In this document: positions 1-7,074 of the stretch, one piece after another
Position numbering within the stretch: the stretch's first letter is position 1
Layout of the letters: each line of letters opens with the position of its first letter
Virus record (IMG/VR): IMGVR_UViG_3300030380_001980
Coordinates: 1 to 21,356 of that record
Direction: 5' to 3' (one strand)
From: a virus
Length of the DNA stretch: 21,356 bases
Made by a program: the position numbers and the translations under genes
The notes under the pieces: generated by a model
Databases searched by the model: none
What the model was told of the DNA's origin: nothing
What the model saw: only the letters and a program-made list of their open reading frames with translations

Positions 1-167
1 TGGACAAGAAAAACCCGGAAGACGTGGATACAAATGCTGAAGACCACTTGTATGATGCGTTAAGATATGGTATAATGTCCAGACCAAGATTTAGTGTATT
101 TGATTATGATCCTCACGCTGGACCAAGAAACAGTATGCCAGTAGCGGATACAACATTCGGATATTAA
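1..167 (+). CDS. terminase large subunit, C-terminal end (partial)
   Basis: Only the last 54 codons are present, read in the frame that stops with TAA at 165-167; the gene begins outside the window. The peptide contains EDVDTNAEDHLYDALRYG followed by IMSRPR. The pattern acidic-x-x-DALRYG is the usual end of the nuclease (RNase H/RuvC-like) domain of large terminase subunits, where a conserved Asp contributes to the metal site. The full protein would drive ATP-dependent DNA packaging through the portal and cut the concatemer. Its place directly before the portal gene fits. The identification rests on this short motif and the neighbourhood, since the ATPase domain is not visible. Confidence 0.85.
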   Translation, partial: DKKNPEDVDTNAEDHLYDALRYGIMSRPRFSVFDYDPHAGPRNSMPVADTTFGY

Positions 168-176
168 GGATATATT

Positions 177-2324
177 ATGAACGAAGATGATATGATGATT
201 GAAGACAATGCTATTGCATTAGAAGATAGTGACGATACATCTGTGTCTGACGTAGATATAAGTAATATAATTCCATTTATATTAGAACGATATAAACGGT
301 CTGAAGACTATCGCTACGATGATGAACAGCGTTGGCTAAAAGCATACCGTAATTATCGTGGTTTGTATGGACCGGATGTTCAGTTTACTGAAACTGAAAA
401 ATCTCGTGTATTTATTAAAGTAACAAAAACCAAAACGCTGGCAGCTTATGGACAGATTGTAGATGTCTTATTTGCTAACCAGCGTTTTCCTTTATCCATT
501 GAGCCTACGGAATTACCAGAGGGAGTTGTTGCAGATGTACATTTTGACCCTAAAGAACCAGAACAATTGCGTGGTGAAACTTCTCTTTCTAGTCCCTACG
601 GTTTTGCAGGTGACGGCAAAAAACTACCGGCGGGAGCTACAGCGCAGTCCCTACAAGAAAAACTTGGGGTGCTGGAGAGCAAACTGGAACCTATTTCTGA
701 CAAGTTAAAAGAAGGTCCGGGTAATACACCTACGGCTATTGCATTTAGTCCAGCCATGATTGCTGCAAAGAAAATGCAAAAGAAAATACATGATCAACTA
801 GAAGAGTCTGGTGCAACTAAACATCTGCGTAATGCTGCATTTGAAATGGCATTGTTTGGCACAGGTGTTATGAAAGGCCCGTTTGCTGTAGATAAAGAGT
901 ATCCTAATTGGGATGACAACGGTGAATATGACCCTTTATTTAAAACCATACCACAAGTAAATCATGTATCTGTTTGGAACTTTTTTCCAGACCCAGATGC
1001 AAACAACATGGACGAAGCGCAGTTTGTAATTGAACGGCATAAAATGTCACGTACACAATTACGTAATTTAAAGAAGCGTCCATATTTTCGGAGTGAAGTT
1101 ATTAATGAAGTTATTGCTATGGGTGAAAACTACACTAAGCAATACTGGGAAGATGATCTGTCTGACTATGCACCAGAGCATGGTGTAGATCGTTTTGAAG
1201 TTCTTGAATATTGGGGTATGGTTGATACTGAGTTACTAGAAGAACAAGGTATCGACATTCCAAAAGAATTAAAAGAGTTTGACGAATTGCAAGCTAATGT
1301 TTGGATTTGCAATAACAAACTATTGCGCATGGTGCTTAATCCATTTAAACCATCTAAAATTCCATACTCTGCTGCACCATATGAACTAAACCCGTACTCA
1401 TTCTTTGGCGTAGGTATTGCTGAAAACATGGATGATACGCAGACGCTAATGAATGGCTTTATGCGTATGGCTGTAGACAACGCTGTACTGTCAGGTAACT
1501 TGATTGTAGAAGTAGATGAAACTAATCTAGTGCCGGGACAAGACTTGTCATTATATCCGGGCAAGGTATTCCGTAGACAAGGTGGCGCACCGGGACAGGC
1601 AATCTTTGGTACTAAGTTTCCTAACGTGTCACAAGAGAATATGATGCTATTTGATAAGGCACGTGTACTGGCAGATGAAAGCACAGGCTTCCCTTCATTT
1701 GCTCACGGACAGACAGGTGTATCAGGCGTGGGTCGTACAGCTTCTGGTATATCCATGCTTATGGGTGCAGCGCAAGGTAGCACTAAAACAATTATTAAGA
1801 ATGTAGATGACTATTTGTTACGCCCACTTGGCGAAGGTTTCTTCCGCTTTAATATGCAGTTTGACTTTGACCCTGAAATTAAGGGTGATTTAGAAGTTAA
1901 AGCACGTGGCACAGAAAGCTTGATGGCTAACGAAATACGTAGCCAAAGGTTGATGCAGTTTTTGCAGATTGCAAGTAATCCTACGCTTGCACCCTTTGCT
2001 AAGTTCCAGTATGTAATCCGTGAGATTGCAAAGTCTATGGACTTAGACCCCGACAAAGTAACCAACAATATGGATGAAGCTGCACTGCAAGCAGAAATTA
2101 TGAAAGGGTTTCAACAGCCAGCAGGACCAGAGCAAGGTGGTATGACACCACCGCCGGGTGCTGATGCTATGGACCCAACAGGTGCAGGTGGCGGCAATAT
2201 AGGTACAGGTCAGGCTCCTGTACCGGGTGAACAGGGATTTAGTGGAAATGAACAACAACAAGGAAATACTCAGCAAGCTCAAGCCGCTGGTGGGCAACAA
2301 CCGCCAATGGGACCACTTCAGTAA
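177..2324 (+). CDS. portal (head-tail connector) protein
   Basis: The 715-residue protein would form the dodecameric ring at one capsid vertex, through which DNA enters and leaves. The start is ATG with AAGGA at 166-170 just upstream, right after the terminase stop. Visible portal-type features include an acidic N-terminus, the HVSVWNFFPDPDA segment near residue 261 followed by 'MSRTQLRNL', and near residue 497 the LADESTGFPSFAHGQ segment leading into TASGISMLM, typical of the portal stem and wing region. The length is normal for P22/T7-supergroup portals (about 530-730). From about residue 646 to the end the protein is rich in Gly, Pro and Gln, probably disordered, and this tail overlaps the next gene. 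The family is assigned from sequence pattern and gene order, not from a search. Confidence 0.88.
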   Translation: MNEDDMMIEDNAIALEDSDDTSVSDVDISNIIPFILERYKRSEDYRYDDEQRWLKAYRNYRGLYGPDVQFTETEKSRVFIKVTKTKTLAAYGQIVDVLFANQRFPLSIEPTELPEGVVADVHFDPKEPEQLRGETSLSSPYGFAGDGKKLPAGATAQSLQEKLGVLESKLEPISDKLKEGPGNTPTAIAFSPAMIAAKKMQKKIHDQLEESGATKHLRNAAFEMALFGTGVMKGPFAVDKEYPNWDDNGEYDPLFKTIPQVNHVSVWNFFPDPDANNMDEAQFVIERHKMSRTQLRNLKKRPYFRSEVINEVIAMGENYTKQYWEDDLSDYAPEHGVDRFEVLEYWGMVDTELLEEQGIDIPKELKEFDELQANVWICNNKLLRMVLNPFKPSKIPYSAAPYELNPYSFFGVGIAENMDDTQTLMNGFMRMAVDNAVLSGNLIVEVDETNLVPGQDLSLYPGKVFRRQGGAPGQAIFGTKFPNVSQENMMLFDKARVLADESTGFPSFAHGQTGVSGVGRTASGISMLMGAAQGSTKTIIKNVDDYLLRPLGEGFFRFNMQFDFDPEIKGDLEVKARGTESLMANEIRSQRLMQFLQIASNPTLAPFAKFQYVIREIAKSMDLDPDKVTNNMDEAALQAEIMKGFQQPAGPEQGGMTPPPGADAMDPTGAGGGNIGTGQAPVPGEQGFSGNEQQQGNTQQAQAAGGQQPPMGPLQ

Positions 2325-2469
2325 GTATTTAGATAACATAATAGATCAGCATCATAAAGTGCTAGAACAATCTGAGAACATGATAACGGTACATAAAGCA
2401 CAGGGTGCTATTGATGTACTACGTAAGATTAAACGATTACGTGAGGACGTAGCTAACGCTGAAGGGTAG
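2248..2469 (+). CDS. small helical protein overlapping portal 3' end
   Basis: A short charged protein, probably all helical, of 73 residues from ATG 2248 or 80 from GTG 2227. I prefer 2248 because AGGG lies at 2233-2236 and the GTG has no visible ribosome site. The core reads WDHFSKYLDNIIDQHHKVLEQ and ends with QGAIDVLRKIKRLREDV. From memory, this pattern of W near the start and QGAI..LR..K.LR near the end recurs in small genes after the portal in marine podoviruses. It overlaps the portal gene by 77 bases in another frame and stops 4 bases before the next gene, so translation is probably coupled. The function is unknown; a head-completion or packaging accessory role would fit the position. 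Confidence 0.7.
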   Translation: MNNNKEILSKLKPLVGNNRQWDHFSKYLDNIIDQHHKVLEQSENMITVHKAQGAIDVLRKIKRLREDVANAEG

Positions 2470-2473
2470 TATT

Positions 2474-4243
2474 ATGGCAAAAGGTATAGCAAAACAAATG
2501 GAACTCTTTGAGCCTGTAGAACGTGGCTTTGATGAGGGTGGTCTTATGGATGAGGGCGGTACAGTAGACCCTATATCTGGTAATGATGTACCACCGGGTT
2601 CTACTCAAGAAGAAGTTCGTGATGACATCCCTGCGCAACTCAGTGAGGGTGAATTTGTTATTCCTGCAGACGTAGTGCGTTACATTGGCCTTGAGAACTT
2701 AATGCGTATGCGCCAAGAAGCAAAGCAGGGTTTAGCTCAGATGGAAGCTATGGGTCAGATGGGTAATAGTGAACAAGCTACCGTTGAAGATGACTTGCCC
2801 TTTGATATGTATGACCTTGATGTAGAAGAGGACCAGAGTGATTTAAATTTTAATTTAGGTGGAGTGGTTCCAGTACAAGGCACAGGCGTTATCAACAGAC
2901 CTAATACTGGTCCCACTACAGGATTTAAACCTTATGTAGCACCTACTGTTCCCGGCTTTAATGTACCACAACTTCAAAATGTACAATACACACAAGCTCC
3001 ACAAACAACTAATTTACCTACATTTCAACAAGTAATGGGAAGTAATCTGGGTAAGTATGATGAGTTAAGACGATATGTAAATGATGCAGGGCAAGTAAGA
3101 CAAATACCATTTAAAAATGGACAACCTATTTACCCTATCCCTGAAGGTTTTAGGTTTGAAGCAATGGGTACAACAACTCCTACAGATACATCTACCACAC
3201 CTGTCACAGTAACAGATCAACAACAAGATGATGGCGGTGGGGATGGGGCTGGTAGTTCCGGTGTAACTTCCGGTAGAGTAGGAACAACACTAGGAACAAA
3301 TCCTGCTATTGGTTTACCTAATGTATTAACGGGCGGTGTAGCTAGTCAAGCTGATAAAGATGCGTTTGGCGGTAAGGTAGGTGCTATTAATAATGCTGGG
3401 TACAGAAGTGCTGTTGTAGATTTAGCTGGCTATCAATTAGGTTCATTGTCCCCAACAGCAGCTTTAGCTAATCAAATGGGCAATATGTTATCTACTACCG
3501 ATATAGGTAAGGCTTTAGGTATAGAAAAGTCTGGTAATTACAATGAAATTGGAACAGCAATGAATCAAGCACGTGGTACGGCACTAGCTGAGTTAGGTCT
3601 TAGTAATATGTCACAAGTAACTACAAATGCACAGTATGACGCTATAACAGCCGCTATGGTTGCAGCCCAGACAGCAGCCAAAAAAGGAGATTTAAACTAT
3701 GGTCCTGTAACGGCAAAAGCATTAGAAGCACATAAAGAGGCTATACAAGCTGGTCGAGTTGCTTCAATGACAGCATTAGGGTATAGCCCAACTGATATTA
3801 ATAATCCTGTTGCTGTAGCACGGGCTATTGCATCATACGATAGGAATGTAAGTCAACTACAAGGACAGATTGATGCAACAAAAAGCACAGGGTTTGTTAT
3901 GGATAAAAGAGGAAATCCAGTACGAGATAGAAATAAAAATCCTGTAATGAAAGAACTTTCTCTTGCTAAAATGAAAGAGTTAGAACAAATGAAGAGTTAT
4001 AACTTTAATAAATCAAAGTCTTTGTCAAAATCAAAGGCTGCTAAAGCAGCCGCAGCAAAAGCGATAAAAGATGAAACTAATAGAGCAAAAGAAGACGTGG
4101 CTAAAACTGCAGTAGAGCAAGCAATGGACATAGATCCCGGTTATTCTGGTCCCGGTGGGTACGGTCCTTCTGGCGGCGGTACAAGTGAAGGTGCTGGCGG
4201 TGTAGAGGGTTCTGTAGGCGATGGATACGGCGGTGGCGATTAA
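2474..4243 (+). CDS. virion-associated protein of unknown function, Gly-rich C-terminus
   Basis: A 589-residue protein starting at ATG with AAGGG at 2461-2465. The first 110 residues form a compact module: DEGGTVDPISGNDVPPGS, then VRDDIPAQLSEGEFVIPAD and VVRYIGLENLMRMRQEAKQG. From memory, this module is common in marine phage structural regions as a hypothetical protein. The middle is Pro/Thr/Gln-rich with a GGGDGAGSSG linker. Next comes an Ala-rich helical region (roughly residues 300-470), then a Lys/Ser/Ala-rich stretch and a Gly/Tyr-rich tail. No enzyme motif, signal peptide or membrane segment is seen. Its place between portal and scaffold suggests a head or internal virion component, which is inference. 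The 3' end overlaps a 40-codon ORF. Confidence 0.8.
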   Translation: MAKGIAKQMELFEPVERGFDEGGLMDEGGTVDPISGNDVPPGSTQEEVRDDIPAQLSEGEFVIPADVVRYIGLENLMRMRQEAKQGLAQMEAMGQMGNSEQATVEDDLPFDMYDLDVEEDQSDLNFNLGGVVPVQGTGVINRPNTGPTTGFKPYVAPTVPGFNVPQLQNVQYTQAPQTTNLPTFQQVMGSNLGKYDELRRYVNDAGQVRQIPFKNGQPIYPIPEGFRFEAMGTTTPTDTSTTPVTVTDQQQDDGGGDGAGSSGVTSGRVGTTLGTNPAIGLPNVLTGGVASQADKDAFGGKVGAINNAGYRSAVVDLAGYQLGSLSPTAALANQMGNMLSTTDIGKALGIEKSGNYNEIGTAMNQARGTALAELGLSNMSQVTTNAQYDAITAAMVAAQTAAKKGDLNYGPVTAKALEAHKEAIQAGRVASMTALGYSPTDINNPVAVARAIASYDRNVSQLQGQIDATKSTGFVMDKRGNPVRDRNKNPVMKELSLAKMKELEQMKSYNFNKSKSLSKSKAAKAAAAKAIKDETNRAKEDVAKTAVEQAMDIDPGYSGPGGYGPSGGGTSEGAGGVEGSVGDGYGGGD

Positions 4244-4343
4244 GAAGCTGCGTAAGAGGCTTAAATCTTACAATCAGTTGGCTACTCACTCCCCACACCC
4301 GACAGTGTGGCTACGGTGGCCCCAACAAAAGGAAATACAATGA
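4221..4343 (+). CDS. 40-residue basic ORF linking two genes (candidate small gene)
   Basis: ATG 4221 to TGA 4341-4343, in a different frame from both neighbours. It overlaps the end of the upstream gene by 23 bases, and its stop overlaps the scaffold start as ATGA (4340-4343), an arrangement typical of translational coupling. The peptide is basic at the front (IKKLRKRLKSY) and ends with HSPHPTVWLRWPQQ. GAGGG at 4205-4209 could serve as a distant ribosome site. The stretch also contains a short inverted repeat, CCACAC (4293-4298) against GTGTGG (4305-4310). It could be a real small gene, or an ORF of chance over a conserved non-coding linker. I recognise no family. Confidence 0.45.
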   Translation: MDTAVAIKKLRKRLKSYNQLATHSPHPTVWLRWPQQKEIQ

Positions 4344-5215
4344 ACGATACAATCATGGCAGAAGAAATGCAGACACCAAAGAAAGTTGCATTTGCTAATC
4401 GTAAATACACTAACGAAGAAAAACGCAAGATTGAAGAAGAAGAACTAGAACAACTAATGAAGGAACAGAAGGGTGAAGTAGAGCAAGAAACTGCTGAACC
4501 ACAAGAAGAAGCTGAACCTACTACAGCAGAAGAGAAAACATTTAAGAAGCGTTACTCTGACCTACGCCGACACCAGCAAAAACAAGCTGAAGAGTTTAAG
4601 ACTGAACTAGATGCAATGAAACGGCAACTTGAGTCAGCCACTAAAAAAGAAATGAAGCTACCCAAGTCTGATGAGGACATTGAACAGTGGGCAGCAGACT
4701 ACCCAGATGTAGCAGCTATCGTAGAAACAATTGCCATGAAGAAGGCAGCGGAACAATCTACTGCACTAGAAGAACGCATGAAAGTAATTGATGAGATGCA
4801 AACTTCTGCTACTAAAGAGAAGGCTGAAGCAGCATTGATGCAGATGCATCCTGACTTTGATGAGATTAGAGACAGTGATGACTTTCACAATTGGGCAGAA
4901 GAGCAGCCTAAGTGGGTACAAGATGCGCTGTATGATAATGACAATGACGCTAGGTCTGCCGCACGTGCAATTGATTTGTACAAAGCTGACATGGGTATTT
5001 CTAAAAGCAAACCTACTAAAGATAAAGATGCAGCTAAGTCTGTATCTACAAAAAACTCACGAAGTAAGCCACAAGAAGATGAGTCTTCTACTTACTTAAA
5101 AGAGTCTCAAGTACAAAAGATGTCACCTCAACAGTATGAAAAGATGTCTGATGAAATTATGGAAGCTATCCGTTCTGGAAAGTTTATCTATGATGTATCT
5201 GGCTCTGCTAGATAA
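4340..5215 (+). CDS. capsid scaffolding protein
   Basis: A 291-residue, highly charged, mostly helical protein that would template procapsid assembly and then leave the head. I place the start at ATG 4340, which has AAAGGAAA at 4328-4334. An in-frame GTG at 4307 would add 11 residues but has no ribosome site. The Glu/Lys-rich coiled-coil N-terminal half contains FKKRYSDLRRHQQKQAEEF, followed by a second helical region with the MHPDFDEIRDSDDFHNW motif near the middle and a Lys/Ser-rich linker. The C-terminus is SGKFIYDVSGSAR. In scaffold proteins of this type the basic C-terminal region contacts coat protein. Lying directly before the major capsid gene is the classic arrangement. No protease motif is visible. 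Confidence 0.85.
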   Translation: MNDTIMAEEMQTPKKVAFANRKYTNEEKRKIEEEELEQLMKEQKGEVEQETAEPQEEAEPTTAEEKTFKKRYSDLRRHQQKQAEEFKTELDAMKRQLESATKKEMKLPKSDEDIEQWAADYPDVAAIVETIAMKKAAEQSTALEERMKVIDEMQTSATKEKAEAALMQMHPDFDEIRDSDDFHNWAEEQPKWVQDALYDNDNDARSAARAIDLYKADMGISKSKPTKDKDAAKSVSTKNSRSKPQEDESSTYLKESQVQKMSPQQYEKMSDEIMEAIRSGKFIYDVSGSAR

Positions 5216-5222
5216 AAAAGAG

Positions 5223-5250
5223 TTGACAAATAGTTATTTATACGTATAAC
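5223..5250 (+). promoter_or_regulatory. sigma70-type promoter upstream of the capsid gene
   Basis: A perfect -35 box TTGACA (5223-5228) is followed after 16 bases by TATAAC (5245-5250), matching five of six -10 positions. Transcription would begin near 5257. It lies 8 bases after the scaffold stop codon and about 200 bases before the major capsid ATG, in the only large intergenic gap of the window. It would give capsid mRNA a source independent of upstream read-through. Host RNA polymerase is the likely reader. Confidence 0.65.
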
Positions 5251-5253
5251 TAT
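5230..5253. promoter_or_regulatory. dyad overlapping the -10 region (candidate operator)
   Basis: Perfect 8-base inverted repeats ATAGTTAT (5230-5237) and ATAACTAT (5246-5253) are separated by 8 bases. A second, nested palindrome TTATACGTATAA occupies 5238-5249. The dyad covers the promoter spacer and -10 box, where a bound protein would block or modulate polymerase. No regulator is encoded in the window. AT-rich DNA makes short palindromes easier by chance, so the binding role is inference. Confidence 0.4.
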
Positions 5254-5256
5254 AGT

Positions 5257-5451
5257 CAGATTAGTGTATCTGTGTAGCGCAATGCGGATACACTATAATT
5301 CACAAACAGCCAAGCCTTACGGATTACCTGACAAACATGGCCCGTTGAATGGTAGGACGGCCATCCTATCAGAATACGCACCCAAGTGCATCAGCCTCCT
5401 GATTAGTCTTGCGAGTTTGTATCTGTAAAATGCTACATAGGAGATTTTAAC
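5257..5451 (+). ncRNA. structured 5' leader of the major capsid mRNA
   Basis: No protein-coding content is seen in this gap. Four stems can be drawn. H1 is a 14-pair stem (5262-5275 with 5282-5295, three G-U pairs) closed by AGCGCA. H2 is ATGG/CCGT with ACGG/CCAT (5337-5345 with 5357-5364, one bulged C). H3 is GCAC-CCAA-GTGC (5378-5389) and H4 is ATCAG-CCTC-CTGAT (5390-5403). An alternative 10-pair stem joins 5283-5292 to 5418-5427, encloses H2-H4 and is incompatible with H1. The ribosome site AGGAG (5439-5443) follows, 8 bases before the ATG. Predicted roles are transcript stabilisation or translational control. It matches no RNA family I can name. Confidence 0.5.
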
Positions 5452-6528
5452 ATGGCATTTACTACTGCTAGTGGTTATGGTAATCTTCCTAACGGTAATT
5501 TTTCTCCCGTAATTTACAGCAAACAGGTGCAACTTGCTTTCCGCAAGTCTGCTGTTGCTGAAGCAATCACCAATTCTGATTACTTTGGTGAAATTGCTGC
5601 TATGGGTGATTCCGTTAAGATTATCAAGGAACCCGAAATTACAGTTAAGGCTTATGCCCGTGGTACAACCATCACGCCGCAAGACCTTGACGATGAAGAC
5701 TTCAGCCTAACAATTGACAAAGCTAACTACTTTGCATTTAAGGTTGATGATATTGAAGAGGCACACTCACACGTTAACTTCCAGTCTCTGGCAAGTGATC
5801 GTGCTGCGTATCGCCTTGCTGACCAATTTGACCAAGACGTTCTTGGTTATATGTCAGGCTTTAAGCAATCTGCTCTGCATGGCGCAGCCAATACAGCTAA
5901 CACAACCGTAAATGGTTCAGTCGCTGTTGCAACTGCTGGTACAGACGAATTGCTTGCAAGCATGAAACTGGATGCATCAGACTTTACTGATGGTGCAGGT
6001 TCTGCAGGTTCTGCAGGTGACGCTATTGCTATTGCCCCTCGTACTGGTGGTGCAACTGACGCAACTCCTGCTGCTGGTGACACTCACCCACTGACTTTGA
6101 TTGCACGTATGGCTCGTCTTCTTGACCAGCAGAACGTGGATTCACAAGGTCGTTGGTTGATCCTTGATCCAGTATTTATGGAAGTATTGAAGGACGAAGA
6201 TTCTCGTTTGTTCAATGCTGATTTTGGTGGCGGTGGACTGCAAAACGGTCAAGTCTCCACACAAATCCACGGCTTCCAAGTCTATCAGTCTAACAACCTA
6301 CCTTCAGTTGGTTCTGGCCCGTCATTCGCTGGCACAAACAGTTCATCCAACTATGGTGTGATTGTTGCAGGACATTCATCTGCTGTTGCTACTGCAGAGC
6401 AGATTAATAAGACTGAAACTTACCGTGATCCTGATAGCTTCGCCGACATTGTTCGGGGTATGCATTTGTATGGTCGCAAGATTCTTCGTCCTGAAGCTCT
6501 TGTTAACGCCATTTACCATTTAGCATAA
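5452..6528 (+). CDS. major capsid protein
   Basis: A 358-residue coat protein, close in length to T7 gp10A and expected to have the HK97 fold. ATG 5452 has a strong ribosome site (AGGAG, 8-base spacing). The features match podovirus coats: an N-terminal arm with FSPVIYSKQVQLAFRKS, then GDSVKIIKEPEITVKAY with the DLDDEDFSLTIDKANYFAFK segment of the E-loop and spine region, and late in the protein GFQVYQSNNLPS, a common coat signature. A loop around residues 180-210 is rich in Gly/Ala/Thr and carries a 9-base tandem repeat, and may be a surface insertion. There is no propeptide or maturation protease evidence. The promoter and leader upstream suggest high expression. Confidence 0.92.
   Translation: MAFTTASGYGNLPNGNFSPVIYSKQVQLAFRKSAVAEAITNSDYFGEIAAMGDSVKIIKEPEITVKAYARGTTITPQDLDDEDFSLTIDKANYFAFKVDDIEEAHSHVNFQSLASDRAAYRLADQFDQDVLGYMSGFKQSALHGAANTANTTVNGSVAVATAGTDELLASMKLDASDFTDGAGSAGSAGDAIAIAPRTGGATDATPAAGDTHPLTLIARMARLLDQQNVDSQGRWLILDPVFMEVLKDEDSRLFNADFGGGGLQNGQVSTQIHGFQVYQSNNLPSVGSGPSFAGTNSSSNYGVIVAGHSSAVATAEQINKTETYRDPDSFADIVRGMHLYGRKILRPEALVNAIYHLA
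5995..6018. repeat. 9-base tandem repeat inside the capsid gene
   Basis: GCAGGTTCT occurs twice in direct tandem (5995-6003, 6004-6012), followed by a partial third copy GCAGGT. It encodes AGSAGSAG in a Gly/Ala-rich loop of the coat protein. Repeat number could change by slippage without breaking the frame. Confidence 0.7.
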
Positions 6529-6540
6529 GGAGACATAATC

Positions 6541-7017
6541 ATGGCTACAATTACTGCTACTCTTGCTCCTGCTATGGGTAATTCCCAGCGTGGACGCAAT
6601 CCATACATGGTTGAGCAGGTCGTTGACCTTACTGCTAACAGCATTAATCCTAACGGTGACGTAGTACAGTGTATCACTGTCCCTGCAAACACCAAGATTA
6701 TTGCTGCTGGTTTTCAGGTAACAAAAAGCGCAACTCAGAATACGGGTACTGATGCTACTGCCATTCTTGGTACTGGCGCAGATGACAACGAATACGTAAC
6801 AGCGTTTGACATTGACGGTGCTGCTGATGGTGCTTATGCACCTAGCGTAACTGTTTCTGCTGATCTTGTTATTGGTTCTGCGGATACTCTGGATCTTACC
6901 CTTGCGGGTGGTGGCGCATCTTTTACTGCTGGTGAAATTCGTGTTTTCGCCGTAATGATGGATGTAAGCTCACTTGGTGAAATGGAAGCTGCTGAAGTTT
7001 CCCGTGACCAAATCTAA
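6541..7017 (+). CDS. probable head decoration / structural protein
   Basis: A 158-residue protein with AAGGAG overlapping the capsid stop codon (6527-6532) and an ATG 8 bases further on. It is beta-rich, Ala/Thr/Gly-rich and low in charge. Recognisable segments are YMVEQVVDLTANSINPNGDV near residues 22-40, then ITVPANTKIIAAGFQV, the aspect of a beta-sandwich. No catalytic motif, membrane segment or signal peptide is seen. The gene directly after the coat gene often encodes a decoration or stabilisation protein on the capsid surface, and similar small proteins occur there in marine podoviruses (from memory). The role comes from position and composition only. A strong hairpin follows the stop codon. 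Confidence 0.6.
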   Translation: MATITATLAPAMGNSQRGRNPYMVEQVVDLTANSINPNGDVVQCITVPANTKIIAAGFQVTKSATQNTGTDATAILGTGADDNEYVTAFDIDGAADGAYAPSVTVSADLVIGSADTLDLTLAGGGASFTAGEIRVFAVMMDVSSLGEMEAAEVSRDQI

Positions 7018-7023
7018 CTAAAT

Positions 7024-7057
7024 AGGTGATGGGGCAGGGCAACTTGCCCCTTCACTT
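7024..7057 (+). terminator. strong hairpin between head and tail genes, likely leaky terminator
   Basis: The upper stem GGGGCAG (7031-7037) pairs with TTGCCCC (7044-7050) around the 6-base loop GGCAAC. The lower stem AGGTGA (7024-7029) pairs with TCACTT (7052-7057), with one T-T mismatch between them. The following bases TTCTATTAA are T-rich but not a clean T-run, so termination would be partial. The position after the capsid genes resembles the terminator after T7 gene 10. An RNA-processing or stability hairpin is the alternative. Confidence 0.55.
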
Positions 7058-7074
7058 CTATTAAGGAATCGTAA

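Noticed and set aside
68-76. Extended -10 promoter TGGTATAAT inside the terminase end, with TTGTAT 17 bases upstream
   Set aside because: The bases encode the conserved YGIM of the terminase motif, and the -35 match is only three of six, so chance is the simpler explanation.
463-708. Forward ORF of 81 codons inside the portal gene
   Set aside because: It is fully nested in another frame, has no ribosome site and no recognisable composition; it is a shadow of the portal frame.
4293-4310. Inverted repeat CCACAC/GTGTGG as a terminator before the scaffold gene
   Set aside because: The stem is only six pairs and no T-run follows; it also lies inside the 40-codon ORF.
4307-4339. GTG start giving a scaffold protein 11 residues longer
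   Set aside because: No ribosome site lies before it, whereas ATG 4340 has AAAGGAAA at good spacing.
5262-5295. tRNA-like appearance of the sequence GTAGCGCAA within hairpin H1
   Set aside because: No acceptor stem, anticodon arm or T-loop can be placed around it; it forms one long stem instead.
5317-5682. Reverse-strand ORF of 121 codons covering the capsid leader
   Set aside because: It overlaps the capsid start on the opposite strand, has a Cys/Arg-rich random-looking translation, and the leader is better explained as RNA structure.
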